Below, piece by piece: positions 1 through 10,579 of a DNA stretch of 64,000 bases. Under the pieces are notes generated by a model. That model ran no database searches. It was not told the origin of the DNA and saw only the letters and a list, made by a program, of their open reading frames with translations. The DNA lies in contig BROG01000071.1 in assembly GCA_030159075.1 (NCBI GenBank), positions 1,553,001 to 1,617,000 on the forward strand, given 5' to 3'. Origin of the DNA: Atrina japonica. Lineage: Eukaryota > Mollusca > Bivalvia > Pterioida > Pinnidae. Positions within the stretch are counted from its first letter, which is position 1. The number at the start of each line of letters is the position of its first letter. The position numbers were made by a program, and so were the translations under genes.

Positions 1-1626
1 TCAAGATGGAACCTAAGTTGATTTTGTGAGAACTTTTGCCAGTTTTCTTATGGAGGGCCAGTGGTCTCTTCCCAGATACAATGTGACCCACTTCTCTTCA
101 CCACTAAAAACTGGACACCACCATATGATTAAAAACACCCTTGTTAAGTTAACTGATCAACCCCCTGAAAAACAATGGACTCTTCTGTAATTCAATGATT
201 TAGACCAGTCCAAATGTGTCTTTAGGGGTCAATGGGTTAAATATGGCATAAAAACATTCAAATTCATACAAAGTCAGGACAAATAATTCCAGTAGGTGTT
301 GAAGGATGGACATTTACTGGGAAACAAATTGCTAAAAATCATTTGGCAAATGACAATGATGAAAGAGCTAGAAGAGAGGGATACCCCAGGAACATCGCAA
401 TATCTCTTTCAAGAAAGAGTTGCAAATCTGACAATTCTAATCTTAGAGATTGAACTTCTGTTTGTTCTAAAAAGGGGCTCATTTAGTTTTGTCGCAGGTA
501 GAATAAATTAACAACATTGTATATTCTATCAAATTGATGAGGCAGTTGGTTACAGCATCATGCCTGAGTTTTCCCTTCTGTAAAATTTCTGCATCTCTGA
601 CACATAAAACTTTTCAGGAGGTACAAAATGATTAAAACTGAGTCCCTGAGTATGTATTCTATATCTCTGTACATACTATATTTGACCCTTTAAGTGCCCT
701 GTCTCAATAAGCATCCCTCCCTTTTTTTTTACATACAAATGAGAATCATTCCTAACTGGTTTAGAATTTAGGAGATGTGGATCTGAAAAACCATAAGTAA
801 CAGTTTATTTGTACACCCCCCCCCCCCCCACCACCACCACAGCAACAGAGGAATGTTGAAACTTGAATGATGTGCCTTATAAAAATTAACTGTTTTATGT
901 TAATTTGACTATTAATTGGTCCCATAAGGCACCCACTGATTTTTGTAGTGCCTTAGGCGCTTGATGATCAAATACTGTAGGCCTATAAATTTGAATTTAT
1001 TTTGAAAACCCTGATCACAATATCAACTACTTCACCCACCTACCTCTAGTAAGTGGAGGTGCGAGCCTTGCTTGAACCTAAGTGGATTGTGAGAATATTT
1101 GTCACTTGCAGTAGGCTAGGGGTCTTATCTTGGGTACTGGACTAGTACATTATATTACTCGGGTTTTCTCATCCAATATTCAAAAACGAATACCAACATA
1201 TCACAGAAAAATTTTGTGTGTGGAATAAACCACCAATTTTCCATTTTTTCAGGGGTTGATGAGTAAACTTAATCTAACTTTAAGCTGTCAAATCAACTTT
1301 TAAACTATTTTTAATTTTGAAAAAAATAAATAAATAAGATTTAAATGTTTTGAAACATTCCAAATGAATGTTTCTTTCAGTACAAGACATTATTTTTCGG
1401 TTTCTTGAACAGAAACTAGCCCCACACAACCAATATACCTGGTGAATGCACAAAATCAGTTGTCATTGTCTAACTACTCACATAGAGAAAAGTGCGAAGT
1501 AAAACTCATCTGTATAAATGTTGTCTAAATATTGATATCAACAAAGTCAGTTTACTATTTCTGAACCTACTAATGGCTTACATACAGTTAATACATTCAC
1601 GTGAGTGTAAATAATTAGTTTATATA
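1..1626. other. No gene recognised; AT-rich intergenic or intronic DNA
   Basis: No open frame longer than about 70 codons and no recognisable domain on either strand. A C-run followed by a CCA/CAC-rich stretch lies near 815-842. Nothing else to report. Confidence 0.5.
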
Positions 1627-1641
1627 TTATGAGAATGTCAA
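1627..1641. repeat. Target site duplication, left of SINE
   Basis: The 15 bases ttatgagaatgtcaa here match ttataagaatgtcaa at 1926-1940 with one mismatch, directly flanking the SINE at 1642-1925. This is the expected footprint of LINE-mediated SINE insertion. Confidence 0.85.
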
Positions 1642-1925
1642 GTCGGCCTGACTCAGTCGGTAGTGCGCTTGACTCTTAATCGTGAGGTTGTGAGTTCAAG
1701 TCCAAATGGCAGCAGGTTGGTTTCCTGTCTTTCAGATGAGACGGTAAAAACAGAGGTCACGGTGTTACAGTAGGTGTTGGCATGTTAGAGAACCCTCAAT
1801 GCTCAATGGCCTTAAGTGCCGAGCATAGGCCAAACTTTAAAGCCCTTCACTGGTATTTGGTGACGTCTTCATATGAGTGAAAGATTCTTGAGTGGGACGT
1901 TAAACAGCAATAAACAAACAAACAA
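1642..1925 (+). mobile_element. tRNA-derived SINE with intact target duplication
   Basis: The 5' head is tRNA-like with a box A (ctgactcagtcggt) and a box B (gagttcaagtcc), so it would be transcribed by RNA polymerase III. The body carries the segment tttggtgacgtcttcatatg and the 3' end is gggacgttaaacagcaat plus an aaacaaacaaa tail. A 15-bp duplication flanks it. The same family occurs in reverse orientation at 32640-32917, 54877-55164 and 60523-60745. The box A region has decayed slightly (gactcagt rather than ggctcagt), so this is probably an old copy. Confidence 0.9.
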
Positions 1926-1940
1926 TTATAAGAATGTCAA
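1926..1940. repeat. Target site duplication, right of SINE
   Basis: Right-hand partner of the duplication at 1627-1641, differing at one base. Confidence 0.85.
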
Positions 1941-1995
1941 ACATAATTCCAATATTCCATGAAAACATCATTGTAAAAATAGCAAACATACTTAC

Positions 1996-2032
1996 GCAGC
2001 TAAAATCCCCTGCAAAATGAATGTCCTCACAT
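1996..2032 (-). CDS. Candidate 37-bp exon of an unidentified minus-strand gene
   Basis: On the minus strand a strong acceptor (cttatttcag) and a strong donor (gtaagtatg) bracket 37 bases. One frame is open and reads CEDIHFAGDFSC. No neighbouring coding exon could be joined to it. A possible noncoding first exon of a gene in the same direction lies near 6510-6600. Supported only by splice-site quality and one open frame. Confidence 0.3.
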
Positions 2033-2141
2033 CTGAAATAAGAAATGTAGGACATGTCGGAATGTGGCCATCATGGAAGTATACATGTATATTAGATAGT
2101 GGTGTTACAATATATATTGATACAATGATATATAGAAGAAC

Positions 2142-2235
2142 ACATGGCAAAATCTGTATCGCATACTATATCAACCCCAGACGCCAATATTAGCCTGAGG
2201 GTTGATATGGCATGAGATACAGATTTTGCCAGGTT
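2142..2235. repeat. Imperfect 40-bp-arm hairpin
   Basis: The left arm (about 2142-2183) reads ggcaaaatctgtatc...ctatatcaacccc and the right arm (about 2195-2235) is its reverse complement with small gaps, around a loop of about 11 bases. It could be a very small foldback MITE or an inverted duplication. No coding content. Confidence 0.65.
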
Positions 2236-2884
2236 TTGCTGTTTTTTTTCATGTATCATATATTTAAAAAACATACCGGTAAATAAATAAATACTAGGCT
2301 ACTTATCAAGGATAATGTCTTTTAATTTCTATGTTAACACGATTTGCATTCCTTTATGGTAATTCGCATGTTGATAGGTCTAAAATTACGAAGTACACAA
2401 ACGGTTAGGACTTAAGTCAAGACTTAAAACTAGCCTTCCCCAAGATAATTTGCTGACATAAATTGTATTTTAGTGTAAATATGTTACTGAGATAATCTGA
2501 AAGAATGGTTGGGCTACAGGGACTTTGAATTAACATTCATGCTTATTCTACTTCTGGTAAAGCCCTGTCATGAGGCTGATCACGGCTCAACAATGTGTTG
2601 AAGGGAATAGCCTTCTCCATGTACTTTTGTATCTAAAATACCAAATGCACATTTATTTGCAGTGTTTTGAACGTACCTGTGGAATAATTTTACTCTTTTC
2701 AAATCGAATGTTTAGTAAATCAAAAAATTCATTCACATTTTCATTCAACAATCTTTAAAATTGTTCACAATTAGTCTCAGAATATGCTTAGCCTGGCGTT
2801 TATACACGATGCTAGGTTTTTGCCTGGACTAAAGTGTAAAACAGTTGAGGTATTCTGAATAAAAACACAAGAAGTGTTCCATAT

Positions 2885-2990
2885 GGGGTGTGATAAAGGA
2901 TTGAAGGGATGTGATAAAGGGTTGAAGGGGTGTGATAAAGGGTTGAAGGGGGGTGATAAAGGGTTGAAGGGGTGTGATAAAGGGATGGTT
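2885..2990. repeat. 20-21 bp minisatellite, about five units
   Basis: Tandem units of the form gtgataaagggttgaagggg, with one-base differences between copies. The minus-strand open frames across it (repeats of NPLSHPF) are artefacts of the repeat. Confidence 0.9.
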
Positions 2991-3239
2991 GATTGATACA
3001 TGTACAAGGCAAGTGCTACCCCCTGTATCAGAAATGAAAAAACCTGTATCTTATAGTAAGCATAGGATAAATTGCGATTTAATTTCTGCAGATACGATAT
3101 ATATCAAAAAGAAAAAAATATATTGATATTTTCCGGAAAAATAAAATGCAGAATTATGTTGGTTCCTTTATTAGTAAATGTGTCTGAGGGTGTCTACATT
3201 TGCTGTTTCTGTGTTTCATACTACTATCGTAAACATTAC

Positions 3240-4380
3240 ACTGAATATATTCCTAACAATACAAGAGATCTCAGAGGGATCTTGGTACCCACCATCGAAT
3301 GTTCTTCATTTGATCTATGACAGACTGTTTTTTTCTCTTATTTTGTAGCTCAACAATGAATTTGAACTAAAACCTAAATATCTGTCAATTGCTTTCTCAC
3401 AATATTACAACAATACCAAATATAAACTGCTATAATCCAAGATTCATGTAGCTTAAACATACCTAATATATATTTCAGACCGTGAGGCAGGACCCCCAAG
3501 GACCACCCATACACCACTAAATGTGTATCCCCGTAACAATCCAAAATATATATGGTTTAAGGGTGGGGCTGTGAACGGTTTGTAATCTATAAGTAAAAAT
3601 ATAAATTTCAGGGGGTGGGACAGGACCCCCCTCCCAATGACCTAATGAACATACACCAATGAATGTGTCTACTGTCTACCCATAAAAAACAAGAATATAT
3701 ATGGCTCAGTGGTAGATATGTAAATAGTTTTCAAGAAATACATAATAAACTTTAATTGTCAAAATCCAAGATGGCCACATGGCAGCCATTTTGTGATCCA
3801 ACCCTCCTTAAAATGTACAGTGCACAACTAGACCTCAAGGAGAATCTATACGTCAAATTTCATAAAGATCCCTTCAGTAGTTTCTGAGAAATTAGCAACA
3901 ACAAACTTGAATTGTCAAAACCTAAGATGGCCACCTGGCAGCCATTTTGTGATCAGATCCACCTGAAAATGTACACTGCACATCTAGATCTCAAGGAGAA
4001 CCTATATGTCAAATTTCATAAGGATCCCTTCAGTAATCAGTACTTTCTGAGAATAGCATTAACAAACTTAAACTGTCAAAATGCAAGATGGTCACCTGGC
4101 AGCGAATTTTTTATCTAACCCTCCTGAAAATGTACAGTGCACAACTAGACCTCAAGGAGAACTTCTATGTCAAATTTCATGTTCCCTTCAGTACTTTCTG
4201 AGAAATAGCGATAACAAACTTTAATTGTCAAAATGCAAGATGGTCGCCTGGCGTGACAGACCCTCATGAAAATGTATGCAGGGCAGAACCTATAAATAGC
4301 CTTCACTTTCTGTTGATGAATGGAAGACTACGATGGTGCAGGTTAAAATATCCCACCATCTGTTGATTCATTAAAAATCC
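3240..4380 (+). repeat. Dispersed repeat family with internal ~165-bp tandem units
   Basis: Begins with agagggatcttggtacccacc and contains at least three diverged units of the form aaaatccaagatggcc...cctcaaggagaacc...tttctgagaaat. The same family is found at 45530-46372 in this orientation and at 24508-25345 inverted. The 5' segment matches 45560-45700 closely. Apparent ORFs inside are conserved by repetition, not by coding. The class of element is not clear; the other copies carry a terminal hairpin. Confidence 0.75.
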
Positions 4381-7300
4381 CCAATTCATTAAAGGCCCAA
4401 AAGAGAGAGAAAATACCTGCCTGTCTACGGCATTTGATACAATGTTAACTCACATGTAGGTACAACTTAATTGCTTTATCTCTTACATTTATAATTTACT
4501 ATCAGAATAATTTGAGCATTTCAAAAAGCTTACCAGTATATGATAATTATTTATATTAGTCAGCACTGAATTTGAATCAGCTGTGCAATTATTTCCCCAT
4601 AGAAACAGTCAACATGTGACCCATGAAGTTTGGCCATCTTAGAAATTGTGCTTTAATTATTCACATACCAACTGTTATTTCCTTCATTGCAAGTAAACAG
4701 GCTGGTTGCCTTCTACATTCAATGTTTGACACACAGCTGTTCAGCTGTTACATCTTGTAAAAACCTCCCCCCAAAAAGTCATTTATTTAGAATGAATTTC
4801 GTATCCAGCTGACAACAAGATTCACAGAAAATTGTTATATATATAAATATTAGGATTGTTTTTAATTTTTAAAAAAAACATGGAATATACATGCGATGAA
4901 TTTGTGCTGCACAGAATTGTTTTCCATGAGCCATTGCACGTATATTCCATGTTTTTCAAAAACAAGCGACTTATTAAATGCAATTTGAAAATCAAATAAA
5001 CAACTAATTATCTTTGAATTAAAGTCAAAAGTGGCATTGAGCTACATATTGAATGCTTTCATGTCAAATTCTATTGAAACTGTGACGTCATGACAATGTA
5101 GTTTCATTGATAACAAAGCAGCATGTGTTCATTGAATAATAGTAAACTGTGCACTTGTATTATGTATGTAATTTTAAGTATAGGCTTAAATATGACAAGT
5201 GGATTTAATTGTCAAAAACAAAAATGTAAATTAAATGTGAAGTTAATGATAATCATGCATCAAGATGACAGGAAGTGTGAGGGTTGAAATAGTGCCAGCT
5301 GCTGGTTGTTAAGGGGCATGCCTCCATACCAAGTTATGTAATAATGCATGTTGCTGAACAAGTAACAGGCTAGCCAATCAAAACACAGAATAAAACATAC
5401 CAGCCATTCATAATTTCTTTCAAAATATATAGTTCTTATTGACACTAAAAGTATGAATAGAAAACTAATTATAAAACTTATTTGTAATGCATCTTTATTG
5501 AAGTATATCTTAAATGTAAATGTAGTGCAGAGTTTATGCCATGATTCAAGTGTATGTTTTGAGTACATGTCATATTTCCATTGTGCTCATTCTACAGGGT
5601 TACCTCTTACAGCAGAATTGCCAGCTGATTTCTAGAAATTGATAACATTTAAAAAATTAAAAGTGCATGTCTGCCAACAAAGTGGGCATGTTTAAAAAAA
5701 CTTTTTTGCAAAATTAAATATTGATTAAAAGTTGAAATGACAGCTTTAAATTTCAAATTCATGTAAATGTTTAATCTATGCCTACAGATATAGAGCTCTA
5801 TCTAAATCCAGATGCTACATTTATTATGTTTTTTCAGTTTGTAACTGCTGGATCAACAAAATATAGACAGGCTTAGACTATTAAAATAGTTACAATCTAA
5901 CCACGATTTGAAGCTGTATTTGATCGAGATCTATTTTTTTAAACAGTAACTAGATATCTTAATAAATGATGTAACAATTTCTATATCTATATATAGAATA
6001 CATTAGCTTTGTATAGCATATCATATCTGCGCTGCGCAATACTTTAAAATAGATGTGTGGATTACATTAAACGTTTTAAATAATACTTTATCCGTGCAAT
6101 ATTACACCGTTCCAGATGAGAGCGTTTTGCGGAGTTGAAACTTGAATGTAGATCTACTCTCTTTTGAGTCAGCTAATTCTTGAACGCTATATAGTTCCCG
6201 ACGAAAAAAATATCTAGATTTTAAAGATAACATAATTACATAATACTGAGATCTAACACGATGTAACATTAGCTTCGAATCAATTTTCTTACGTAAAATG
6301 TAAATAGTTATAACTTGACAAGTCGATACGCTACGTGCCGATCGTGCCCGACTATGCTGGCCATGTTATGACATAATTATTTATTACATAACACTGTCAG
6401 TCCGAGTCCATGTCACTGGGCCACGGTGAGTGCAAACGAACAAAACAATTGATGACAAGCGATATTTACCACATCGATAGCAAAATGAAAATCATTTGAA
6501 GGTTTCTTTACCTGTAGCTTGGTCGTTTTATCATCAGATACGTCGGTTCACACTTGAAATCGTCAACTATGCATGCAACTTCTTAAACCGGAAGTCGCGG
6601 CATATTTCAACAGAAGATTGGAGAGATTGTGTCCCTTGGTATATGTATTTGGTTTACTAACGTTTTTTTTTATCACATTCAACATATATCTCGGATAGGC
6701 CTAGTCGAAAGCGGTCAGTTAGATCTACCGTGTATAGTAGTCAGCGAGGGACATTTTTACAAAAGGTCCGCCTTACGAATTGCGACTATTTAACAAAGAA
6801 TTTGCCAAGGATTTGTCACTTTATAGACCAAATCAGCTCCCGACGCTGTGCATAGTCCTAACTTAATGTTATCAGTGGCGTAGGAAGGAAATCAAAAGTG
6901 TTTTGTTTTTTTTTGGAAAGTGGTTTTCCCAGGAAAAAAATGTCATGTGCTTTTGATTATGCAATTAATACATACAACAACAATTGAGCACGCTTCCTTA
7001 ATGTGAAATACTGCGATAACAAATAAGTGATAACAAATAAGTAAAAACTAATTTGTAAACCATAGTTATTAACTAAAAAGTCACCCCAGGGCTTCCGAAT
7101 ACAACAGTGGTGGATGTAGAAAAATATCAAACTCTGGGTGTTTTTAGGCTGGTGACATAAACATATTCCTAATTTTGATGCAATACATACATCATCAAAA
7201 TCAGACTGAAAAGAAAGCGAGTCATATTCATCGTTGGTAAAATCACAAAATTTACCAAATAAATCCTTATTTTGACACTTTTAAAATATATGAAATAATT

Positions 7301-7884
7301 TTTTAAATGCAGTCATATAACGAACATGATTTTGACATTTTCAGTGTGTCACATTTACAGACGGATGGTTTAGTTTACTTAATTTAGAGAATCACGCTTT
7401 TATTAGTGTTTTTATCCCTTTAGTTTTTCTTTCGTGCGTTTTCGTGTTTTATAAAGAAAAATGAACGACCGCCTGTGATGTATGCTATTTTAATCCTTAA
7501 AGCGATTCAAGCTGTCACAATGATGATTTTTGTTTCCTGACATTTAGTCGAGAATATGATAAAATGTGTCTTCAAATACATTATCAAAAACATGAAACGT
7601 TGTAGATCTTTTCGAAGTTATTTGTTTTATTAGAATTTAAGTTTTCCCGTACCTTAAAAATTCCAGCTGTATTTCCATATGCATTGACCTTTCGCCATAT
7701 CAAATGTACTTCGTAATTCAGTCAGGGGATCTCGATCCTTTACGCTCTCGGACTATGTTAAAGTCGGTCGATTTTTATGTGTTTTATGTTTATTTTTAAG
7801 ATACAGGACGTGATTTTTATTGGAAAGTGCATGTATTATGTAAAATATATGATTTTCAACTACGTGAAGAAAATCGTATGAATG
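4381..7884. other. No coding gene recognised; possible promoter near 6600
   Basis: AT-rich sequence with no domain-bearing frame. Around 6585-6600 the sequence aaccggaagtcgcgg is an ETS-type site in a locally GC-richer patch. A potential minus-strand first exon runs from there to a donor at about 6511. The remaining sequence, including 6650-7884, shows nothing I can name. Confidence 0.4.
6511..6600 (-). promoter_or_regulatory. Candidate promoter and noncoding first exon
   Basis: On the minus strand an ETS/GABP-like acttccggttt near 6587-6597 is followed by about 80 bases ending at a good splice donor (ctacag, then gtaaag). This is the usual appearance of a TATA-less housekeeping promoter with a noncoding first exon. 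No partner exon is proven; the candidate exon at 1996-2032 lies downstream in the same direction. Confidence 0.3.
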
Positions 7885-7890
7885 TATAAA
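7885..7890. repeat. 6-bp target duplication (left), TATAAA
   Basis: TATAAA lies immediately outside the left terminal repeat and corresponds to TATGAA at 21469-21474 (five of six identical). A 6-bp duplication is the known integration footprint of Polinton/Maverick elements; the mismatch would be a later mutation. Confidence 0.7.
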
Positions 7891-8036
7891 AGTAGTAATA
7901 GGCAGCTCCCTGGCGCGCATTTGAATTTTCGCCGCTAGGGGGCGCCACCAGTGGCGCTGTTTGATGACGTCATCAGAATGCTGGCTTCTGATTGGTCAAT
8001 TCAAATGCGCGCCATAGAGCCGCCTGTGACGTCATA

Positions 8037-8095
8037 ACCGGAAGTGCGCCATACCGGAAGTGAGGTCATACCGGAAGTGCGTCATACCGGAAGTG
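8037..8095 (+). promoter_or_regulatory. Array of four ETS/GABP-type sites in the TIR
   Basis: ACCGGAAGTG occurs at 8037, 8053, 8070 and 8086 with 16-17 bp spacing, alternating with gcgccat or gaggtcat. It follows a perfect CRE (TGACGTCA) at 8027-8034, and CCAAT motifs lie on both sides. The right TIR carries the mirrored array at about 21264-21322. ACCGGAAGTG is the consensus for GABP-type ETS factors; use as promoter or replication enhancer is inferred. Confidence 0.6.
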
Positions 8096-8292
8096 AGGTC
8101 ATGTTGTCATGGCAATAAGGAGAAAGAGCCAATCGTCGAGCTTGGAGGCGTGTCTATGAGCGGAAGTGGAAGGTTGTGGGGGCGGCCATTTTTGGTTAAG
8201 GAGCCAATGAGAGCCTTCGTTACAAGAGGTTGGGGTCACGAGAAGTCACAAGAGGTCACGTGAGTTCCCGAGAAGTCAACGGGAAGAGAGAG

Positions 8293-8425
8293 AAGTTGGG
8301 TTTTTCCAGTTTTGAGCTGAGAGTGAATCTATTTTTAGAACCGAAACTTTGGGTTTTTCCAGTTTTGAGCTGAGAGTGAATCTATTTTTAGAACCGAAAC
8401 TTTGGGTTTTTCCAGGTTTGTGAAA
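8293..8425 (+). repeat. 53-bp direct repeats inside left TIR
   Basis: Two full copies and a partial third of a unit containing gggtttttccagttttgagc and ctatttttagaaccgaaac. The right TIR has three full copies (about 20899-21061), so copy number differs between the arms. Confidence 0.9.
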
Positions 8426-8584
8426 CTCGTAGTTGGTGGCGCCACCGTCGGTGAAACTAGTAGTTGGTGGCGCCACCGTCGGTAAGAGTTGTGTATCATG
8501 CGCATGCGCAAAAAGCGATAGGCCGAGCTCGACTCAAGCTTGAACTAAGACTTGTACTAAGGCTTGTAGAGTGACGAGTATGTA

Positions 8585-8890
8585 CAAAGGGAGATCAGTC
8601 TGTATAGACTTTACAGGTGAAACAAAGGGAGATTACTCTGTATAGCTTGTATGAGTAGGACTAAAGGGAGATCACTCTGTATAGACTGTATAGGTGAAAC
8701 AAAGGGAGATTACTCTGTATAGACTCTATAGGTGGAACAAAGGGAGATTACTCTGTATAGACTATAGAGATGGGGCAAAGGGAGATCACTCTGTATAGAC
8801 TGTGTAGGCGAAACAAAGGGAGATTACTCTGTATAGACTATAGGGTGGAACAAAAGGGATGATGACTCTTTATGGGCTGTAGGCATTAAA
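8585..8890 (+). repeat. 37-39 bp tandem array, about eight units
   Basis: Units start with aaagggagat and contain tactctgtatagact; they are 37 to 39 bases long with scattered substitutions. The array lies just inside the left TIR and has no counterpart in the right arm. Confidence 0.93.
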
Positions 8891-9014
8891 CCAAAGGGGT
8901 GGGTGGGTAGCGAAACAGGAAGGTTAGGAAGGGTAGCCATCTTGGGTATGGAATCATGGGATATCTAGTTTCCAGGGACTGACTAATCTCACGGCAGGAG
9001 TGAGAACCATAGAA

Positions 9015-9235
9015 CATGAAAGTGTGTAACGTACTCAAAGTTTGTCAAAGTGATCAAGTGTGTACCGTTCTCATGTTTCAAAGTTTGTCAAAGTGATCAA
9101 GTGTGTACCGTTCTCAAAGTTTGCAACGTGTGCAACGTTCTAAGTTATGAAGTCTCAAAGTGACAAAGTGACACAAGTAGCACAAGTGACAAAGTGACAC
9201 AAGTGACAAAGTTGCGAAGTATGAAGTTGTTCACT
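9015..9235 (+). repeat. Short tandem repeats of caaagtgacacaagtg type
   Basis: A duplicated block of about 41 bp (caaagtttgtcaaagtgatc...gtgtaccgttctca) is followed by shorter reiterations of aagtgacacaagtgacaa. No coding content. Confidence 0.85.
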
Positions 9236-9325
9236 TACGTCGTTTCAACAAGTATCAAAGTTCAGATAGTGAAAATAGTATCTGTATTATTTTATATTAT
9301 TTCTTGTACTACTGTATATAAAATA

Positions 9326-9425
9326 AAAAAAATTAAACACTTACCCAGAGAGAGTTTTTCTGACGATGTTGACTCTTCGAGCTTCGGCTGCCAAATGAGC
9401 TCTCAGTAGTCTAACTGAACTTATT
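9326..9425 (-). repeat. Inner inverted repeat with splice-donor-like end (left copy)
   Basis: On the minus strand this block reads ttcagttagactactgagag, then gctcgaagagtcaacatcg, then a conserved GGGTAAGTGTTT. It matches two tandem copies on the plus strand at 20370-20515 and 20554-20690. GTAAGT lies at 9339-9344, where the right copies have GTGAGT. All copies point outwards towards their nearest TIR. The block may be a noncoding first exon, a promoter, or a small structured RNA; which is unknown. Confidence 0.75.
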
Positions 9426-9561
9426 TTCAAGTTTTTAATGTTACTATTTTTAGAATTGATTTCTATCTCATAAAATTTGTTCAATCAAGTAAAAGAATTA
9501 ACTTACTTACTACTAGACTTACCACTATAGTATAACACAACACAAAAACTGCATAGTTTCA

Positions 9562-9609
9562 GTTAAGGTTTCTTTTCGTGTAAGTTAGGTGGCCCTGAAA
9601 AGGGCCGTT
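9562..9609 (-). terminator. Histone-type 3' stem-loop and downstream element, unit A
   Basis: On the minus strand: aacggcccttttcagggcca (stem GGCCCU, loop UUUC, stem AGGGCC at 9606-9591), then 10 bases later cgaaaagaaacc at 9579-9568. This matches the metazoan replication-dependent histone mRNA 3' end, which is bound by SLBP and cleaved with U7 snRNP base-pairing to the purine-rich element. Flanking AAC before and ACC after the stem also fit the consensus. Confidence 0.85.
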
Positions 9610-9890
9610 TGTTTCGGGTTGTTAAAACCCTGTGCCTTATAGGCAACAGCAGCAGCACTCCCCTACAGCACACTAGCTTTTTCCTTTCTGCTGCTGCTGC
9701 ACGGGCCGCAGCAACTTCACAGAATCTCGTCATCCCGGCCTTCTGCTTCTCAAAATACTCCCACTCCTGGGAGGCCGTCTTCAATTTGTCCAAAATGTAT
9801 TTGGGCTTACTCGCCCAAAAGAGTGTGCTGTCCAAATAAATGTTTGTTGTTGTCCTAGTTGGCTGTGTCTTCTGGAATGAAGCGCAGTGA
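9563..9890 (-). pseudogene. Short unit with histone-type 3' end (unit A), no ATG at 5' end
   Basis: An open frame on the minus strand runs from a TATA box at 9909-9915 to a stop inside the purine-rich element downstream of the stem-loop at 9591-9606. No ATG occurs in frame until about 9728, so either a start was lost or the product is a short protein of about 55 residues. The middle of the frame is hydrophilic, with an alanine/arginine-rich stretch (AAARAAAAERKK). No family recognised. It shares a short divergent promoter with unit B at 10071. The frame reads through the stem-loop, which is atypical for a histone-type mRNA and suggests decay near the end of the gene. Confidence 0.4.
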
Positions 9891-10070
9891 AATGAGACGC
9901 GCACGGCTTTTTATATGAGCAGTATAGTGCACGCGACGCACTCCGTCTCGTCAACTTTGACCTTTTTGATGATTGGTCTATGTATCGTTGGCAACGTGAT
10001 TCCACCAATGAAAACGTCAAGAGTGATAGACGCCTAGGAGAAATCAGTCTAAGAGTGATAAAAATAAAAA
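9891..10070. promoter_or_regulatory. Divergent promoter between units A and B
   Basis: A TATAAAA box on the minus strand at 9915-9909 serves unit A. The interval holds two CCAAT-type motifs in opposite orientation (gattggtc near 9973 and accaatg near 10004). No clear plus-strand TATA is seen before unit B at 10071. Short divergent promoters with paired CCAAT boxes are typical of histone gene pairs; functional equivalence is inferred. Confidence 0.55.
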
Positions 10071-10340
10071 ATGTCAAACATTGCTTATACTATGGAGTAC
10101 ACTATTGAACAAGAAATCGAACCTGTTCTAATCGAGCCTGTATATGATACTAGGCAGATTATTCGTGATACTAAAGATAAGTTACGAAAGATTGATCTGA
10201 ACTTTCATCAGGGAAAAGAAGATGTTCGCCTGAGACGATTTGTACTTCTCAATTCTGTTTTACGGTTTGGTAGAGAAGAGAGAAAACGTAAGCAGATGGA
10301 TGAGAAGTGTTTGCCGTTTAAAAAGAGATTCTGTACATGA
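10071..10340 (+). CDS. Small protein of unit B, acidic N-terminus and basic C-terminus
   Basis: An 89-residue frame beginning MSNIAYTMEYTIEQEIEPV. The first third is acidic. The remainder is mixed, with a basic segment (REERKRKQ) and a terminal LPFKKRFC that resembles the LPLKKRRC near the end of unit C, so the two may be distant paralogues. Possible roles include DNA packaging or nuclear targeting, but no domain was recognised. The stop is 26 bases before the histone-type stem-loop at 10367-10382, a normal spacing for histone mRNAs. This is the best preserved of the five short units. Confidence 0.6.
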   Translation: MSNIAYTMEYTIEQEIEPVLIEPVYDTRQIIRDTKDKLRKIDLNFHQGKEDVRLRRFVLLNSVLRFGREERKRKQMDEKCLPFKKRFCT

Positions 10341-10363
10341 ATCATGGCAGATATGCCAAAAAC

Positions 10364-10408
10364 AACGGTCCTTTTCAGGACCACTTATATCTTACGAGAA
10401 GAAACCTT
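10364..10408 (+). terminator. Histone-type 3' stem-loop, unit B, with compensatory stem change
   Basis: acggtccttttcaggaccac: stem GGUCCU, loop UUUC, stem AGGACC at 10367-10382. Compared with the GGCCCU/AGGGCC stems of the other units, position 3 has changed C to U and its partner G to A, keeping the pair. A purine-rich cgagaagaaacctt follows at 10394-10408 as a candidate U7-binding element. Confidence 0.85.
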
Positions 10409-10433
10409 AAACTGAATGTGCAGTGTATATAAT

Positions 10434-10545
10434 AAAATGAGTTATAGGGTTTATGAGACAAGAATATGAGTTATAGGGTTTATGACACAATAAAATGAGT
10501 TATAGGGTTTATAACCGATAAAATGAGTAACAGGGTTTATGTTTT
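10434..10545 (+). repeat. ~30-bp tandem repeat, four units
   Basis: Units of the form aaaatgagttatagggttta followed by 8-12 variable bases. The array lies between the convergent 3' ends of units B and C. Confidence 0.9.
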
Positions 10546-10579
10546 ATACAGTAGTAGTAGATGTAACATATCTCAATAC

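Larger units (their letters stand above)
7891..8572 (+). repeat. Left terminal inverted repeat
   Basis: About 680 bp matching the reverse complement of 20713-21468 at high identity over the outer 400 bases, with small indels inwards. The outermost bases are agtagtaataggcagctccc. It contains CRE-type TGACGTCA sites at 7965-7972 and 8027-8034, an inverted CCAAT box at 7991-7995, four ACCGGAAGTG sites, an internal repeat of about 53 bp in two copies plus a partial one, and the palindrome ggtggcgccacc. The inner end is near gcttgtagagt. Some similarity to the right arm resumes further in at 9326-9425, so the tandem array at 8585-8890 may be an expansion inside a once longer TIR. Confidence 0.95.

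Noticed and set aside
1642..1720. A genuine tRNA gene at the SINE head
   Set aside because: Box A and B are present, but the cloverleaf is degraded and the sequence continues into the SINE body with a target duplication.
2777..3012. Proline/histidine-repeat minus-strand frames
   Set aside because: Artefact of the 20-21 bp minisatellite.
9609..9839. Plus-strand frame opposite unit A
   Set aside because: It begins inside the unit A stem-loop region and has no promoter or 3' signal; unit A on the minus strand has a TATA box and a complete histone-type 3' end.
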